Shown here in pieces: positions 1 through 14,500 of a stretch of DNA of 64,000 nt (positions are counted from its first letter, which is position 1; every line of letters starts with the position of its first letter). This DNA is from Mansonella perstans (Eukaryota; Nematoda; Chromadorea; Rhabditida; Onchocercidae), in assembly GCA_037074765.1 (NCBI GenBank), contig JBAMDO010000103.1, forward strand, positions 62,001-126,000. The letters run 5' to 3'. The position numbers were made by a program, and so were the translations under genes. Under the pieces are notes generated by a model. That model was not told the origin of the DNA. It saw nothing but the letters and a program-made list of their open reading frames with translations, and ran no database searches.

Positions 1-464
1 TGCACGTTTCAGTTTGTTTTCTTTTCTGGCAAATAAAAATTAAGTTTCAGAATTAGGAACAAACAGGAAGAGTGAGACCAGGCTGGCGTAGCACTAGAAT
101 TGTGATAAAACAATTGTCGTAATCGTTCCTCATATTCCTGAAAAATTCATACTTTGATAATTTCTGAAGGAATAGATTACTGTTTGTAATTTGATGAAAT
201 CACTACTTACCACTATTCAATCCAATTAAAAAGGCGAGAATTGCTGAGAGCTCAGGATTGCTAAAAATTACGATGGTAAGGTTGCTGAATGCTTAATATA
301 AGGATACCGTGAGCGGTACAAATTGCATGGAGCTTAAATTTACTCCTAGAAGTTTGAGCAATCGAAAGAAAACCGTTTCTAACAACCAAAAAGTGAAAAA
401 TAATAAGACGCAGCTTTGCTAACTGTGCCAGCTCGCCCATGGACTACACTGCTAACTTGCTTAC

Positions 465-1063
465 TTTTCGCATTAAAAAAGGTAATCAACAACGCAAGAA
501 AAACCTTCGGAGCTATTTTTTGATTCATAGTATCGGTTGCTTTCCTAATGTGCATTTTTTTACGATGCAATGGCACGTCCACAACTGCCTCTTCAACTTC
601 ATCATCTTCATCGTGCCACGCGGGTTTTCCGATAATTTCTTTCTGAAACAAGTCTTCACATTTCATGCAACTAATGTCATTTCCAGATTTTGCTAACAGC
701 CAAAGGAATTCTAAAAGTAATATCACCAGTAAAAAGAACTTACAAATCTTTTACAAAAGATTTCTTGCAATAAATTTTTAACCAAATGTCCTTTAAATCT
801 TGTTGTTTATGAAGATAATATAAGGTATTTAGTTTAAATTTATCACCCACATTTGGGATTATTTTTATCTTAGATCATGCAATTCAGAGAGAAATATACT
901 GACTTACCTCTGCTTTAAATGTTCCTTCTATCCCGTCAACATTATCATCATCATCATCACCACTATCCTCAAAACCGTCCGGAAAGCCAGCACTGCTACC
1001 AAACAACTTTTTCGCTAACTCATCTTCCTCTCGATTATCAGTCTTCCGCTTCTGCCGAACCAT
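465..1063 (-). CDS. UTP18: UTP18-like U3 snoRNA-associated WD-repeat protein, N-terminal exons (partial)
   Basis: UTP18 is a WD40 subunit of the small-subunit processome that works in the nucleolus on 18S pre-rRNA. Two exons are visible, 1063-908 and 642-465; the rest lies beyond the left edge. The first exon begins MVRQKRKTDNREEDELAKKL, has a conserved-looking KKLFG patch and then an Asp-rich run encoded by (CAT)n on the plus strand. The second carries GKPAWHDEDDEVEEAVVDVP, which resembles the KPVW-DEEDEDEE segment just before the WD repeats of animal UTP18. The start is the ATG at 1063; the frame upstream opens only with a GTG. The donor after 908 is GAG|gtaagt, the acceptor before 642 is tttcag, and the donor after 465 is AAAA|gtaagc. 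No WD repeat is in the window, so the call rests on the acidic N-terminus alone. Confidence 0.65.
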
Positions 1064-1145
1064 TTCTATACCTGATATTCGCACGAATTAGAATCAAAAA
1101 TTAATACATTTTAATTCTTTACATCAGCAAAAGATGAGAAAATAA

Positions 1146-1594
1146 ATACCAGCCACACCACAACAAAATCAAGATTCAAAACGTTTAAGGCTTTCATTTT
1201 CAACGCATAATGATTCGATGGATCCTCAAAGCTCCAGTCAATATGCTACATGCTTAGATGTAGATTTCTGGATCAAACTAGGAAAAATGAATGATAGCTT
1301 CAAGTGCTGTGAAGAGTGTACGAAATTGAACGAATTCAAGACAAATTGAAGATGACTGAAGATAAACTCATTTGTCGCTCCCTCGTTTACCCTGATATCT
1401 CAGAAATTGTTGGCAAATTAAATCTAAATGTTCGAGGAACTAAATCACGGATAATTAGTAAACCGTACAGCGCCGAAAAAAATCGTCGCGTTGGACGACG
1501 AGTGATCAGAGCCAAATGTATCAACATCCCTTTACGAAATTCAAAGTTCCCGATTCAAGCTAGATATGAAGAAGCAAGTATCCGGAAAGTTTAA
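1146..1594 (+). pseudogene. Unrecognised coding-like frame pair, apparently frameshifted
   Basis: Two overlapping frames read as one protein interrupted by a frameshift. Frame A (1146-1349, first ATG 1218) carries MDPQSSSQYATCLDVDFWIK and ends with two CxxC-like cysteines (KCCEEC) and TKLNEFK. Frame B (about 1313-1594, -1 relative to A, no ATG near its start) continues with DKLKMTEDKLICRSLVYPDI and a basic C-terminus. There is no room for an intron of normal size between them. A possible splice acceptor (taccag) sits at 1152. The composition is rich in K, R, E, D and S rather than the F/N/I of chance AT-rich frames. It starts only about 155 bp from the divergent UTP18 start. I do not recognise the family. 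It could be a recent pseudogene, an assembly indel, or chance. Confidence 0.3.
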
Positions 1595-2551
1595 TGGTTG
1601 CACGAACAGTTGATTTGACAATCTGCAGTACTGAATGAACATATCATAAGAAGAAAATAAAAAGAAAGTGTCATCCCACTAGAATACTTAATTAAGGAAA
1701 ACAGGAAATGTGGACATGATGGGATCAGCACGTCAGAAAACATCCCGTTGGAATTGAAATATAATTGGATTAAAATTAAACAAATTCAATTTTCCACTCT
1801 GAACTCTTTCTCGAGATGCATTGAGATTTGAGTCAAATTCACTGAATGAAAAAAATTACTTGTTTACTTCTGCAATATCCCTTCCAGCAAACACCTCGAT
1901 CATATTCCCTTCACTTTTTTTCAATAACAATTTTACCATCAAATTTGAAAGTCTTTAACCGTGCAAAAAATAATATTCTGACCCTTTTTGGGTACAGTAT
2001 CTTAAAACATTTTTTGTTTCGTAAATAATGAAGAAAAAGGGAATTCGAACTTTGTATGAAAATTTCCTATGGATTGCCCATTTTGATTTTTGTATTTTTC
2101 ATATTTTTTTATTATAAATACTCTTTGCGCAAAACATAAAAATATAAATTCGTTCTCGCTCTCAGAAAAACATAATAAATCCGAAAGGAATTTTTGAATA
2201 ACAGTGGCATTTTCTGAACACAAACTTTCGAGAAACATTTTCCAAAAATTACAGTTATAACTCTGAATGAACATATGTACATTAATTTATTATGCGAGAA
2301 AAAAATTGATACAGTAACGAAGTGTACACAAGCAAGAAAAACATGAGAATGTTAGTTTCAAAGGAATTTACTGACACTGTAACATCAACTGCTTTAAAAC
2401 AAGCTTATGAAATTTCAAAAACCGTATTTATGGCTTGTAATATGCGCAGTGATGAATACAGTAAAGTGAAGTAGCAAAAAGTTTACAACCAAAATACATG
2501 TATAAACAATCATATAAGAATGGTTCAGCCAACATCATTATTTCGAACAAA
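1595..2551. other. Interval with no recognisable gene
   Basis: AT-rich sequence between the unidentified frame and the stop codon of the ABCA gene. Only short open frames with skewed F/K/N composition are present. It should contain the 3' untranslated region and poly(A) site of the ABCA transcript at its right side. I see no RNA gene or strong repeat. Confidence 0.6.
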
Positions 2552-5500
2552 TCACTTTTCACATTGTGAAGCAAGCTGCAAAAAGGCTTCTTCAAGGGTC
2601 GCCTGTGTCAGTGAATAATCAATAATCCATGGAAACCGTGCTGCAAGTTGGCATAATTTCCCGTACATCTCTGACCATCTAAATCGCATTAATTACAAGT
2701 GTGGAAATTACTGAGCAAACTTTTCTTTCACTATTAATGAAATAATAGTCAAGAGATTTTCAAAATCACCACTAATTAGTTGTTTAACCTTACCATATAA
2801 ACTTGTAGCTTGTTTATTATTTCTAAATGTGTATATTCAATGCATTTTAACATTAACTGATTTTTGCCACTCTGACAGTAAAATAAAATTTTGGAATCTC
2901 TGAGAAAAATAAACGATCAGATACTGTAAGCCTGCTCACCTATCATTTTCTCTCTTCGTAATATCCCATGTTAAGCGTGTACCATGAGCACCTTTCTTAA
3001 TGGAATCAGGAAAAATTTCTTTAACCAAAGAAATTAAATCCTCTCGTTTGTCCTGATCATCATGATTAATAGTTATAGTTAACGTATATTTTTCACCAAA
3101 TCTGTAAAAACAAAAACTGTAATAAGATATAAACTCCTTACCCTTTTTACCGTATATGAAATGAAAAGAATAAACAGCTTCAAAGTTCATGAAAATGCTT
3201 TCACAACATCCACTGCTTGTAAAATTTTTCAACTACCATTCTCGTCTGCTCTTTGTATAATTATATAATTGCAAGCTCAACCTTGTCTTGATATGCTGTG
3301 GAGATCCAATAGCAATCAGGGATCCCCGATCCATGATGCCAATGCGATTACAGAGTGCTTCGCATTCATTCATGCTATGTGAGGCAAGAAGCACTGCTTG
3401 TTGTCTTTCACACACTGCATTTAGTAAGCACCAAATCTGGCGCCGTGTTTTCGGATCAACTCCAACAGTTGGTTCATCCAACAATATTAAATCAGTTTGC
3501 GAAATCAGCGCTATTGCTAAACTTAAGCGCCGTCGCTGTCCGCCGCTGAAGAAAAAACGTTGAATAGTTGTTTTCAAATCAAAAATATTAAAATATCAAT
3601 CAGCACAACAAAGTAGTTCAGATTTCTTAACAATGCGGACAGACCTCATAGAATCCTACTGTTCTGCCGTAGTAATTCGGGTCAGCATTAGTTCAAAATG
3701 TTCCTTGGCTAATCCTAGCAAGGGCTAAGATCATTGGTTGGCTGTATTAGGCAAACAAAAGAAGATGTAAACAATGTAGTAACAATACACATAAAATTTC
3801 TAGTCATCAATACCTCCTGACGGTTAAAATCTAATACATATAGTAGAACTGACTCACTGTTTGAAAATGTTAAAATCGATCCACAAACCATGATACATAC
3901 GACAACATCACTAAGGGACTTAAGAATTGAATTATATTAAATTATACGTTGCTATAGGTAAATGTTATAGGTAAATCATTGTTTCCCAATGCATTAAATA
4001 AATGGAAAAAATATATGTGCATAATTATAGTTTTCCATGTAATTTAAGAAGTAGGTAGTGCCAAACTCTAAAAACACAAGAAATTTCACCCTTATTCTTC
4101 ACATAAATGTTCTATAACCTGAGCAATTCGACGCAAGAATCGGCATGCGCTTTTAAGGATACTGCTTTAAGGAGAGTTTTCACACGTTTCACAGGATTAA
4201 CAAAGCCATAAAGCGAGGCGAAGAGCTGTAGAGTTTGTCTGGCTGTTAGTTTAGGATGAAGCGCATCAAACTGTGGACAGTATCCAATAGTCTGAAATAA
4301 ACTTGATTTTCACGTGGCAGTATAATCAAATAGGAAAGAGACATTTATATTCTAAACGTTATAACAGATATAGTGAATGCTCACATCGGTTAGGCTACTG
4401 CGCTACACAGCAGATGAGATTTGAAAATGAAGTTTAAATTTAACAGGATATCAAAATTAGACCTGTTTCTTCAAAATCGAATGACCGCTGATGAAAGCTT
4501 CACCTCCATCCGGTATGGATACGCCGGTTAGCATATCAAATGTTGATGTTTTACCTGCACCATTTACCCCTGTAATTTTGTAAAATCATTTTAAAAGCAA
4601 GATTTGTGAAAAAAAAACTAGATAATGAACGCGGAAATGGAAGATGTTGCCATTTTTTAATTCCTGCCATTTTTCACGGCAAAAAATGAAAGTCAATCAG
4701 CAAACATACACTATATTTAATAGGTTTTTGAAGAAATCATCGCTAATTAGTGTGCTAATCTAAAAGCAAAAACACTCCATTTTATCTCGTCATCAACAAA
4801 TTTTTGAGCTAATCACAACACTGCAACTAAGGAAATTGTAAAACTTAATGAAACGAACCCAGCAGACCAAAGCATTCACCGGGTACTACACCAAACGTAA
4901 GATCACGAACAGCATGCAAATTCCCATAGTACTTATTTAAATTACGAACAGCAAGCGACAGTTCGGTATTTCTTTTCTCCGACATGCATTCTCGTTCTTT
5001 CTTTACATCAATATCTTCTAAGGTGTTTTTGTACTAAAAAAAAAGTAAAACATAAACATCTCGGTTAAAGACAGGCTTCTGTTATTAAGAAAAGGACATA
5101 CAATAAAAAACGGTTCATACTACAAAAAAGAGAAAAAATCGCTTTTCCCACCGTAATTTCCGATAAATTCATCAAGAATTATCCCCTTTTAAACTTAAAA
5201 AGACCAATATGTTACCAGAGATTACTACAGTGCTTTAGGTAATATTAATTTTTCAGTCCGACAAAAAAACCTGGGATCCGATGCCATCAACCCACTGCAT
5301 CCATACAACATTTCACCTTTTGCTTCCACAGAAGCGCGCCGAAATTATGGTGTTTTATCTCATTCAAAAATATGATAATGATGTAACTTCATAACGCAAA
5401 ATATATCTAAGCTTTTAAAAAATGGAAGCTAAATTAAAACCAGCAATAAATTTTGCGGTGTCCCTCGTATCACCGACAACAAATCGTGCATGTATATCGC

Positions 5501-8500
5501 CAGAGGTTTAAAATTTATCATTATTAAAATAGTCCAAAATAAAAGTCCTGAGCAAGCCATAATGATATAAATACGTCCAAGTTTCTGAAAAATGAAAGTT
5601 AATGTCATACTTTTTTAAATCTACCCAATTTTATATAAAAAATTAGATTCCAGCTAATTTTCGGTGGAAGCATAATCCGGATGAATAATATCAATAGTAG
5701 GTGACATAGTACAGGAATGTGGAACTGTACATGCTAATAATTCACAGAATTTCTCAGATCCATAACCTTCAAAATCTGGAATCGTACTGAGTCTAAAACT
5801 ATTAAATTTCTTAAAATTTAATGTTTAAAAGCAATTTTCAACAACAGATAACATGCGCTATTCAAAAATTATAAAAGGTTGAACGGAAAATTTCACCATA
5901 TTTTTTATCGCAAATGCGTTTTCCAAAAGTTCAAAGTGCGACAGAATTTTTCAAAAAATAAGTGAAAAAGTACCTCCCAGCTGTACAGAGTGCTCGTGTC
6001 TTTGTCGAAAGCAGCAGTTAATATAATAACTAAACCGTATGCCATGCTGTACGTTGGCAATGTAAACAAAAATGCTGTCTGAAATTCAGCATAACAAATT
6101 TATTCTTCTTATTTCTTCGACAATCAAAAAGTTTCACACGATTCAGGAGTTAAAAAGCAGTTTTAGAGGCATTACCTTGGTTTCGTTCCCAAAAGAATGA
6201 TTGACCAGTATATTAAATTTAGTTTACTTCATATTTAAATAACTTTGGGAACAGGAAACCGAAATAACCGGAACACAAGTGAGATACAGGCAGTTAAGAA
6301 ATTAGAACAAAATTTATCATTTGTTATATGGAAGAATTCATGTTCTAACATGAGGCATTTTAAAATGCATTCCGTCACTCCATAAAGTTAGTCTGATCTT
6401 AGTTTGACAAATTTCAGATTATGAAAACTGAAAACTTTTTAAAGCTAAAACCACTTACATGTATATAAGGAAATAATTTCGGCTTGTAGGCCATTATAAC
6501 ATAGGACGTGACACCAGCACAAAGCGCAACAACTAGTGTTATGATGATCAGCACAACATAAGCTCGAGCTGGATGATTAATTAGGAAAGCCATGCAATAA
6601 ACGAATGGCAATGTTGGCCATAAATATATCAACCAAAGCAAAATCAAACTGTAACTTGTAATAATAATCTTCAATTATTACATAACTATAATGTAAATCC
6701 AACTTAGAGCTGATCAAAATGAGGAAGGGAAGACTACTAGACGGTTTGAAACACATGCGAATAATTACAACCTACAAGACTTGATGTTAAAGAACTACAA
6801 CTATGTATACAAACCAAGTCGTGGCAGTTCCAAATTATCATTAAACTCTCAAATAAACTTTTGGTTTAATTTTTAGACCCGAAAGAGCTGCTTCAATGTA
6901 TGGTTATGCAGTCATAAAATAAAGTAATATCGCGATATTGGTCATCAAGTGCTAAAAATATCATGGTTTCAACTATGTAATAAACATAGGAAATTCATAT
7001 AAAACTTACTCAAATTTAATGTTACTTGACCATTCGCTCAAAATAACAACAAAAACCGCACAAATAAATGCATAGAGTATTAAATCCGAAATGAACACGG
7101 ACAACCAGTAAGTGCATATGTTCAGTCGAGTACGAAGTTGCTAAAAAAAAAATATTTGAACATTGCCAGTTGTTTATTTGCTTTAATTTTCAGTAAACTC
7201 ATAGTAAAACTAATTTTGAAAACATACAGCAAAATTAATTTCGAAGATTTTGAAGACTCATTTTTTTTTCAATTTTTAAGTGCATTCCTAATGCTATAGC
7301 ATTCCACAACAATTTTCTAATAAAAAAAAATTCTGCTTGAAATTACTACAAAATCGAAGCGAGGAAGTTTATCCCTTATTCTTAACTCGATGTCTTTAAT
7401 AGATAGGTTTAGGATATAAAAGGACAAGGAGCATATCGAGGACTATATAATGATTTGAGCATATCGAGAGCTATGTGATCCAAAATAAAACTGCGCATGC
7501 ATCATGAATAATACAGTAAGTGTACTTTTAGCGCAGATCAAAATAAACCCTCCCAATCCTTTCTACGCAACTACTGTTACTCTCTGTAAAAATTCTTCTG
7601 AAAAACTAGGAATAAACCATTTAAAGAAAATACTGGTTAAAGCTGTACGAAAGGCCTGCCTGATAAAGAAAATTCGTGTTAAGATCATCGGCAATATAAG
7701 TTACGAAGCCAGAAGAAACGAAAGCAAAAATAATAATCAAAACAGGTGCTATTAAAAACATAGAATTATTCTGTGCGACCAATAGGTTAGCACCACTTAC
7801 GTTACCATATGGATGAAATGAAACTTTGATGGAATCTAAAAATGAATTTGTTATATAGGATATCGAATGCTAGTTTGAAATTATACATCGTATGGAAATT
7901 AGAAAAGTGAATATGATAGCTTAAAATTATGATTACTTTATTATTGTCGTGTATATACAGACAAAGCTGCAAAATAACGTCGAATCTGTAAAGAATATAG
8001 AAAGTATTTTAAATTTTGTAAGGTGTACAGTCGTAATCAGAAGTTGACAAATCTAGTACTAATCCCATAAAATTTCAACAAATAAAGCAGAAACTTATTA
8101 CCTGTAGACTGCCCCACTCTTGCATTGTTTATTAAAGTTGTTGCAATCACTGGACCATACCTAGCTTTAGCATTGAAAAACGCCGTAGCAACAATGTTGC
8201 TGTTCGTCGCGTTATATGAGAAAGCCATGCCAACAGGTGGCGGTACCTGATTTTATATTAAAAGTATACGTCGGAATTAATAGTAAGATAAATTATGATT
8301 GTATTAATAGTAAGATAAATTATGATTGTATTAATAGTAAGATAAACCATGCAAGATTAAATAACTGTAGTTAATATGGACTTGTATAAAGAGGCAATAC
8401 AATCTTCCTTACTTACTTTTGGCAATTTAGCAAGACTGAGCTCCATGCTTTCTGATAATGGCACCAGCTTGTGCGAATAACCGGTTATATGTTTTATTAT

Positions 8501-11500
8501 CTGTAGAATATTGTAACCGAAAAGCGATTCAGGATCCTCCAGCTGTACAGGAACAACACAGGGACTTATACGCCCTGCATTCAATAAAATTCCTGCAAAT
8601 TGGAACTCTAAAACCACTTACTTAACAAACTGTCATCTTTTCTGAATTCTGTATTCACATACCCAAGTAAACTTCCAATACAATCTAACAGTACTTCAGA
8701 ATTTTGTGAATATATATAAAAGGTATACCACGTCTTCTCTCATTTCGAGCTGACAAATTTTTCACATAAAAAACAGCAAGTAGGAGCACAGTAATAGGAA
8801 GGATGATTTGCCAAATAATTCGTGACCACTGTTTCCGATAGCATATGAAACGTTTCCTGAGCAGTGCACCAAGCTGTACGAGATATAGCAAAAATCCTGT
8901 ATGAATAACTGAAAGTAAGTAAATAATTGAAATACAGCCTAAAATCTATTAGTATTTAAAACATCTTATTTAACCTACAACATTGGCTTGCTTCGACTTT
9001 CATCATCTAATTTAATCTGCCAGTTTTCTTTCCCTAAATTTCGACCTCCATATTTAAAGATTACTTCAGTAAGAAATAACTAAATAATGAAGGCTAAATG
9101 CTAAGTTTTAAGATATCCGCAGATCTCACAAAAGAGTTTTATCTTTTAAGTAGTTTTAAATAAAATGTCCAATGTTTGAGACCAGTGCTTCCCATCACTT
9201 TCTTCCCAACAGCTTAACAGCAGAACTTCGCTCGGAAATTTACTTCTATTGTTGCTTCACCCAAATCTTGATGATTTGAGGTCTCAAATAAAATAAGCAC
9301 ATGGGATAGGAACTAAATGAACAAATAAAATAAATAAATAAATATATATATATATATATATCAAATTTTCTAAAACTCGCATTAAACAGGTACTAACACG
9401 AATTATTATAAAGAATTGAAGCTTGTTGGTCCGCCATACTTTCCATGTCTACAGTGGCTGTTGAATTAATATCCTCAAGTTCTCCGACTCTAAAACAGCA
9501 CTTATAAGTTACGTATCATCGATTAAACTTTCATTTTCTGGGTTGTTTTCCCTCTTAGAGTCATTAAATAGCATAACCGATGCAAAATTTACTTCACAAA
9601 CCAATTCAAATTAAATCCTTACACGAAACAAAAAAAAAAATTACTTTAGGAAAACTTGCTCCAATGTATTCAGTGATAAACCAAATGAACTGATACCGTA
9701 TTTCCCAGCATTCCGTTCCAAATCAGCAAACAGACCGGGAAAACTAAAATTTCAATCAAATAAAAAAATAAGAATCAAAGAATAAGAAGAGGAAAAAAAC
9801 TAAAATTGAAAATTTTATTGGAGAACACCTCAGGACAATTCATTAAAAATAAAAACTATTTCAACCGGGATGAGAATTTAAAAATTAAAACAGTTAAACT
9901 AAGAGAGGAAAGAAACAGAGAAGAGATGAGTAAAAAAAACCTCGTGTTGAAGTTAGTAGGCAGCAGTACTGTTAACTGTTGAGCAGTTACCGATTGTTTT
10001 TCAATTTCCGGAATATGTTTTCTAATAACTGATAACAACTGTTCCTTCTGATCAAAAGAATGGTCGAAATCTGGTGGAGGCTGGAAGGAAAATAAACAGT
10101 AAAAAAGGTGGAATACACAAATTAAAGACCAAATAATATCCTAACGAAGATGATCTGCTTGTTCACATAATGTGATTCCTCTTTCTATCCCACAGTTTAT
10201 TAATCTAGCCGTGGTAATTTACTCTGGTAAACCTTTCTCATGAATATCATTGCTGTTGGAAACTTACCTATATATAAGGAACATCAGCAGAGACAAGGTA
10301 AAACATTTGATTTAAATCTGATTCCTTACTGAAATCATGTAGATTTAACCGAAATAGAGCACTAATAATGGTTAATATTACAATTCTAACTTACCACCAA
10401 ATCAATCGACAATAAATATCCTGTACCATAACGATTTTTCAAGAATTCCGATGTACCGGCACAGATTAACCGACCCCTTACCATAATTGCTATGCGATCA
10501 CCGAGTAAATCTGCTTCATCCATACTGTGGGTTGTTAAAAGAATTGTTCTAAATCAGACAAAATATGTCAGAAGTAAGGTTTCTATATCTGAATAGCTAA
10601 ACAGCAAAACAATGAGGGTGAACAATTACATTTTATGCACACAAACAATACCCTGCTTCAGCAAGTAACGTTGATTAGGTAAAACTTAGAGCATAAAAAC
10701 TATAATAAATTAATTCCAAAATTAAAGGATTTACCTCTCATTTTTATAACGCTGAAGTAATTGGAAGACAGCTTGCCTAGAAGCTAGATCCATACCAGCT
10801 GTAGGTTCATCTAATAGTATAACGCGACGTCCACCAATCAAAGATATTCCAACACACAATTTTCTTTTCATCCCACCGCTTAGTTTTCCAGCAATCTTAA
10901 ATCCAAACAATTTTGAAAAAAATAATTTTGTAGTAATCTTTTCATTTTATAAATCAAATTTTTTCCCAACCACATGTAATATTTTTCGTAATTTCCACAT
11001 TATGAAAAGCCTCAAAGTTTATTCTATCTCATCACTCTAATCGCACATATCTTGTCTTTACCCATTTACTAGCTCCTCGAACTGTTTATGTTATTTGATT
11101 CATTCCATCAATTCAATCATTTCGGCAGTTGGTAAAGTAAGATGAAGAACATAAGGGGCTACCACATCAGCTACGTTGTCCAGACGGATATCTTTCATCA
11201 GCTCCATGGTACAGCCACTTCTGTTGCCGCCGAGTTTTCGAAACAAGTCCAAATGCTCACGTACTGTCAGCAAATTAAATAATGCATTATATTGTGGGCA
11301 GAAACCGATTTCTTGTTGACAACGATTGATGGAATGTGATTCCATTCTCCTCCCACAAATATAAATAGAGCCATAAGTTGGTGAAATGAGGCCTGCTATC
11401 AACGAGAATGTTGTACTTTTTCCGGCACCATTGTGTCCCAGAAGAACAGTTATCTGGAAAAACAAAAATGTCGTGGTACAAATGGTTTCTGAGCAAGCAT

Positions 11501-14500
11501 AAAAAATGACTGAGCTGGTGGATTATTCCAGCACAAAACGAAAAGCTGTTCTAAGACTCATAAGAAAATCAGTGAACGCATAGCAGCTACTGATTAATGT
11601 GGCGCATCTAGATTTCCGGCTTCTTTAATAGCTACTAGCATAAGAATTCCATAAGGTCATATTCGGAAGCTTAACAGATGAAACAAAGGAAATACAGAGT
11701 ATATAAAATCTTCAAATTTCACATCAAAAACAGTTTAACGAAGTTTTTCGTGTTCGCTATTGTAATATTTACTAGTTTTAAAATTGGCAACAAAGATGAG
11801 ATACCTCGCCTCGATAAGCACGGAAAGATATGCCATCAACAACCGGTTGTCCGGTGTAAGTTTTCGTCAAATGCCGTATATCGATGTCTGCTTGATCATC
11901 TCCTTCATGTTTTTGAATGCTGTCACACGAAGCATCAGAAGAATCGTTAAAAGCGCATTGCTGGTTTCTACCGTTCGATCGCTGTGAAAAGAAAAAAAAG
12001 TGTTTGTACAGCAACGAATAGTTGCTTTCAACCTACTAACTTTTTCGTTGATACAACTTCAATTTTTTATTTCAAAAAAGTTTTGCTATCGTAAAGCATT
12101 TGCGAAAAATTAACTCCGCTTTCATTTATCAGCAGTGTTGCGCATACTAATACTTAAGGCGGTCGATTACTAACAATAATATTCAAACACTGTTTACGTT
12201 TTAAAAAATGACTATGATAGTGGAAAAAACAACTTACTAAGGCTCTGCAATACAACAATGAGAAAAAATACAAATGCAGTTTCTGGCTCACAATGTTTGC
12301 AAAGCTATATATATCATGTATATAAATTCACTTACAATTAGATCGAAAACTTCATATTGTTGTTTTAAACTTACGTGTAAAAAGAAAAACCATTTCTTCC
12401 GCGGTAAATCACCAGAGGGATAAACGTTATCCAAATAAATCGCTAAAAGCGACATCCATACAATATCAAATATCATCATCACTAGCGCCATTCCGAGTGG
12501 AAATATGTACGACATATTTGCAAACACATTATAGACGTCCAAGTATTCATCTTAAAATGAACTGATTGGATAAAAATGATTTTGCTGCTTTTGAGGGTCT
12601 TTGAAGGATTAATGTAGCACTGGAAATAAAAAGATTTCGGAACATCTGTAAATCTCGTCTTCAAGAAAAATTTAGAATAAGCAGTGTAAAGTGAAAAAAG
12701 AATATAGGAAAAATTTCTAATGAGAATTTCGTAGACTAAATCAATTCAAAGAACTGTCAAATGAAGCAATGATAACCAACGAGAACCATCACAGGGGACA
12801 CAACATTAACTGTTCAGTTGAAGACGCAGAGAACAAACTGAATTTCGAACTTCCTCAACGCAAACATTTTTAAATACGTTGCGTAAAGAATTCTCAGGAA
12901 CGTTTAAAATTTAGCTGTCATAGAATAGATTTCAATACTAGCTCTCACTTCGGTACAACGATCTTAACAGTAATTAGCAACTTTCAATTATAAATAATAA
13001 TTCAAGTTATATTTTGCAGCAAATCAAAGATGATAAGCAATTTCCTCGGTTCATATAATCCTGCATAGCATGGTGAGCACAGACGAAAGCATAATTTAAA
13101 TTTAGTGAAAATATAATATTTAGAAGAACTGATCCCTCTGCCGCTTTCCATCTTGTCAAACCTGCAAAAATTCGAAAACGAAAATGATAAAAAGTATTTC
13201 AAAGTTATTAACTCCAATAGCATTGCCAGAAACAATCATACTCTTTAAAATTTAAAACTAAAAAAAAAAGTGACCGACCAATAGCTGCAAGCCAAATGAC
13301 AGCAGTTCCTTTCGTCGCAGCACCAGGACTGTGGAAAACACAGGACATCAAAAGAGCAAAACTAACAGTACCGGCACCATAAATGAAGTTAGTCGAAAAA
13401 AATAACCACGGAGATACTGTCTGAATACATACGTATACCAAGCAATTTGTTCAAAAGCAAAGATTGTAGATTTCTCATAGTGATTATGAAACTTCTATTG
13501 CGAAGCTAGCTTTGATAACTGAGGTACTGTTAAATTTGTCTCAGGAAGCAAGAATAAAATAAAAATTACTGAATAAAGTCAACAGATTCACATATGATCA
13601 GCACAAATCACATCCAGTGCGTTACTTTCAAAAACCGAGCTTCACACAATCAGATACCTGCACGGTACAATAAATGTGAGAAATTCGGTTTTTGAAAATC
13701 AACCTTAAAAGCATTGAAATAAAAAACAAGTGGAGACCTGAATCTGTGGCAGTAATATAATTGTACACGATAGTAAGACCACCATGGTTTTGATGAAACC
13801 AATTACCGCGTGCGCAATATAAAACGTTGATGATTGCATGCCCATCACTGACAAAAATGACTGGAAAAGAACAGTCGAAATAGTATGCGTAGCGAATTAT
13901 TTTGTAAAGGGAATTTTAACACTCATATGTAAATACATTTAGTTTATAAAATCTAAAAATAACTCAAGCCTGATTCTATATCGGTAAAATCCATCGATCA
14001 ATCACATATTTAATATTCTAGACTAACTAAAATTCTCAGACTGGCCTTGAGAAGCAAACGACAGGAGAAACAAAAATTTCTCGTTATTTGATCGATTTGT
14101 CTGTATAAACAACTTTAAAAAATGCCAATTACAAAAAAAAAAAAAAAAAAAAAAAAAAACGAAAAAAGCGAAAAAATGTTTTAATTTTTTGTCTTTCAAA
14201 TATAGAAGAAGAATGTTAACAGTTCCCAAACTAATTCGGTAGATCTGAAGATTTTTACAAAAAGTTTTACAGAGCTGAAATCAAAAACAATGATACAATT
14301 TATTAAAAAAAAGGGAAAAATCTAACCTTCATACCACTGTGTTTTTCAGAAGCGATATTTGTAACGGTGTGCAGAACACTTGGCAAAGTAAACAACTGCC
14401 AGAAAATTACCAGAAAGGAGATGAATTCGACAACTGATTTTTCAAAATATGGTGGCTCAGGAATACGTTCTAAATTGAGATGGAAACTGCTACTGTCGTT

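Noticed and set aside
941..966. (CAT)n/(CAC)n stretch looking like a microsatellite or a His-rich plus-strand peptide
   Set aside because: On the minus strand it encodes the aspartate run of the UTP18 N-terminus, which explains it.
5641..5795. Minus-strand open frame with [20 protein letters not shown] inside the ABCA gene, preceded by a ttttag acceptor
   Set aside because: Joining it breaks the phase on the left side and it ends in an in-frame TAG with no GT donor. Joining exon 6078-5974 directly to 5584-5474 gives [15 protein letters not shown] in perfect family alignment, so this is intron.
7504..7755. Plus-strand 83-codon frame opposite ABCA exon 7770-7660
   Set aside because: It is the antisense shadow of a real transporter exon and its flanking intron.
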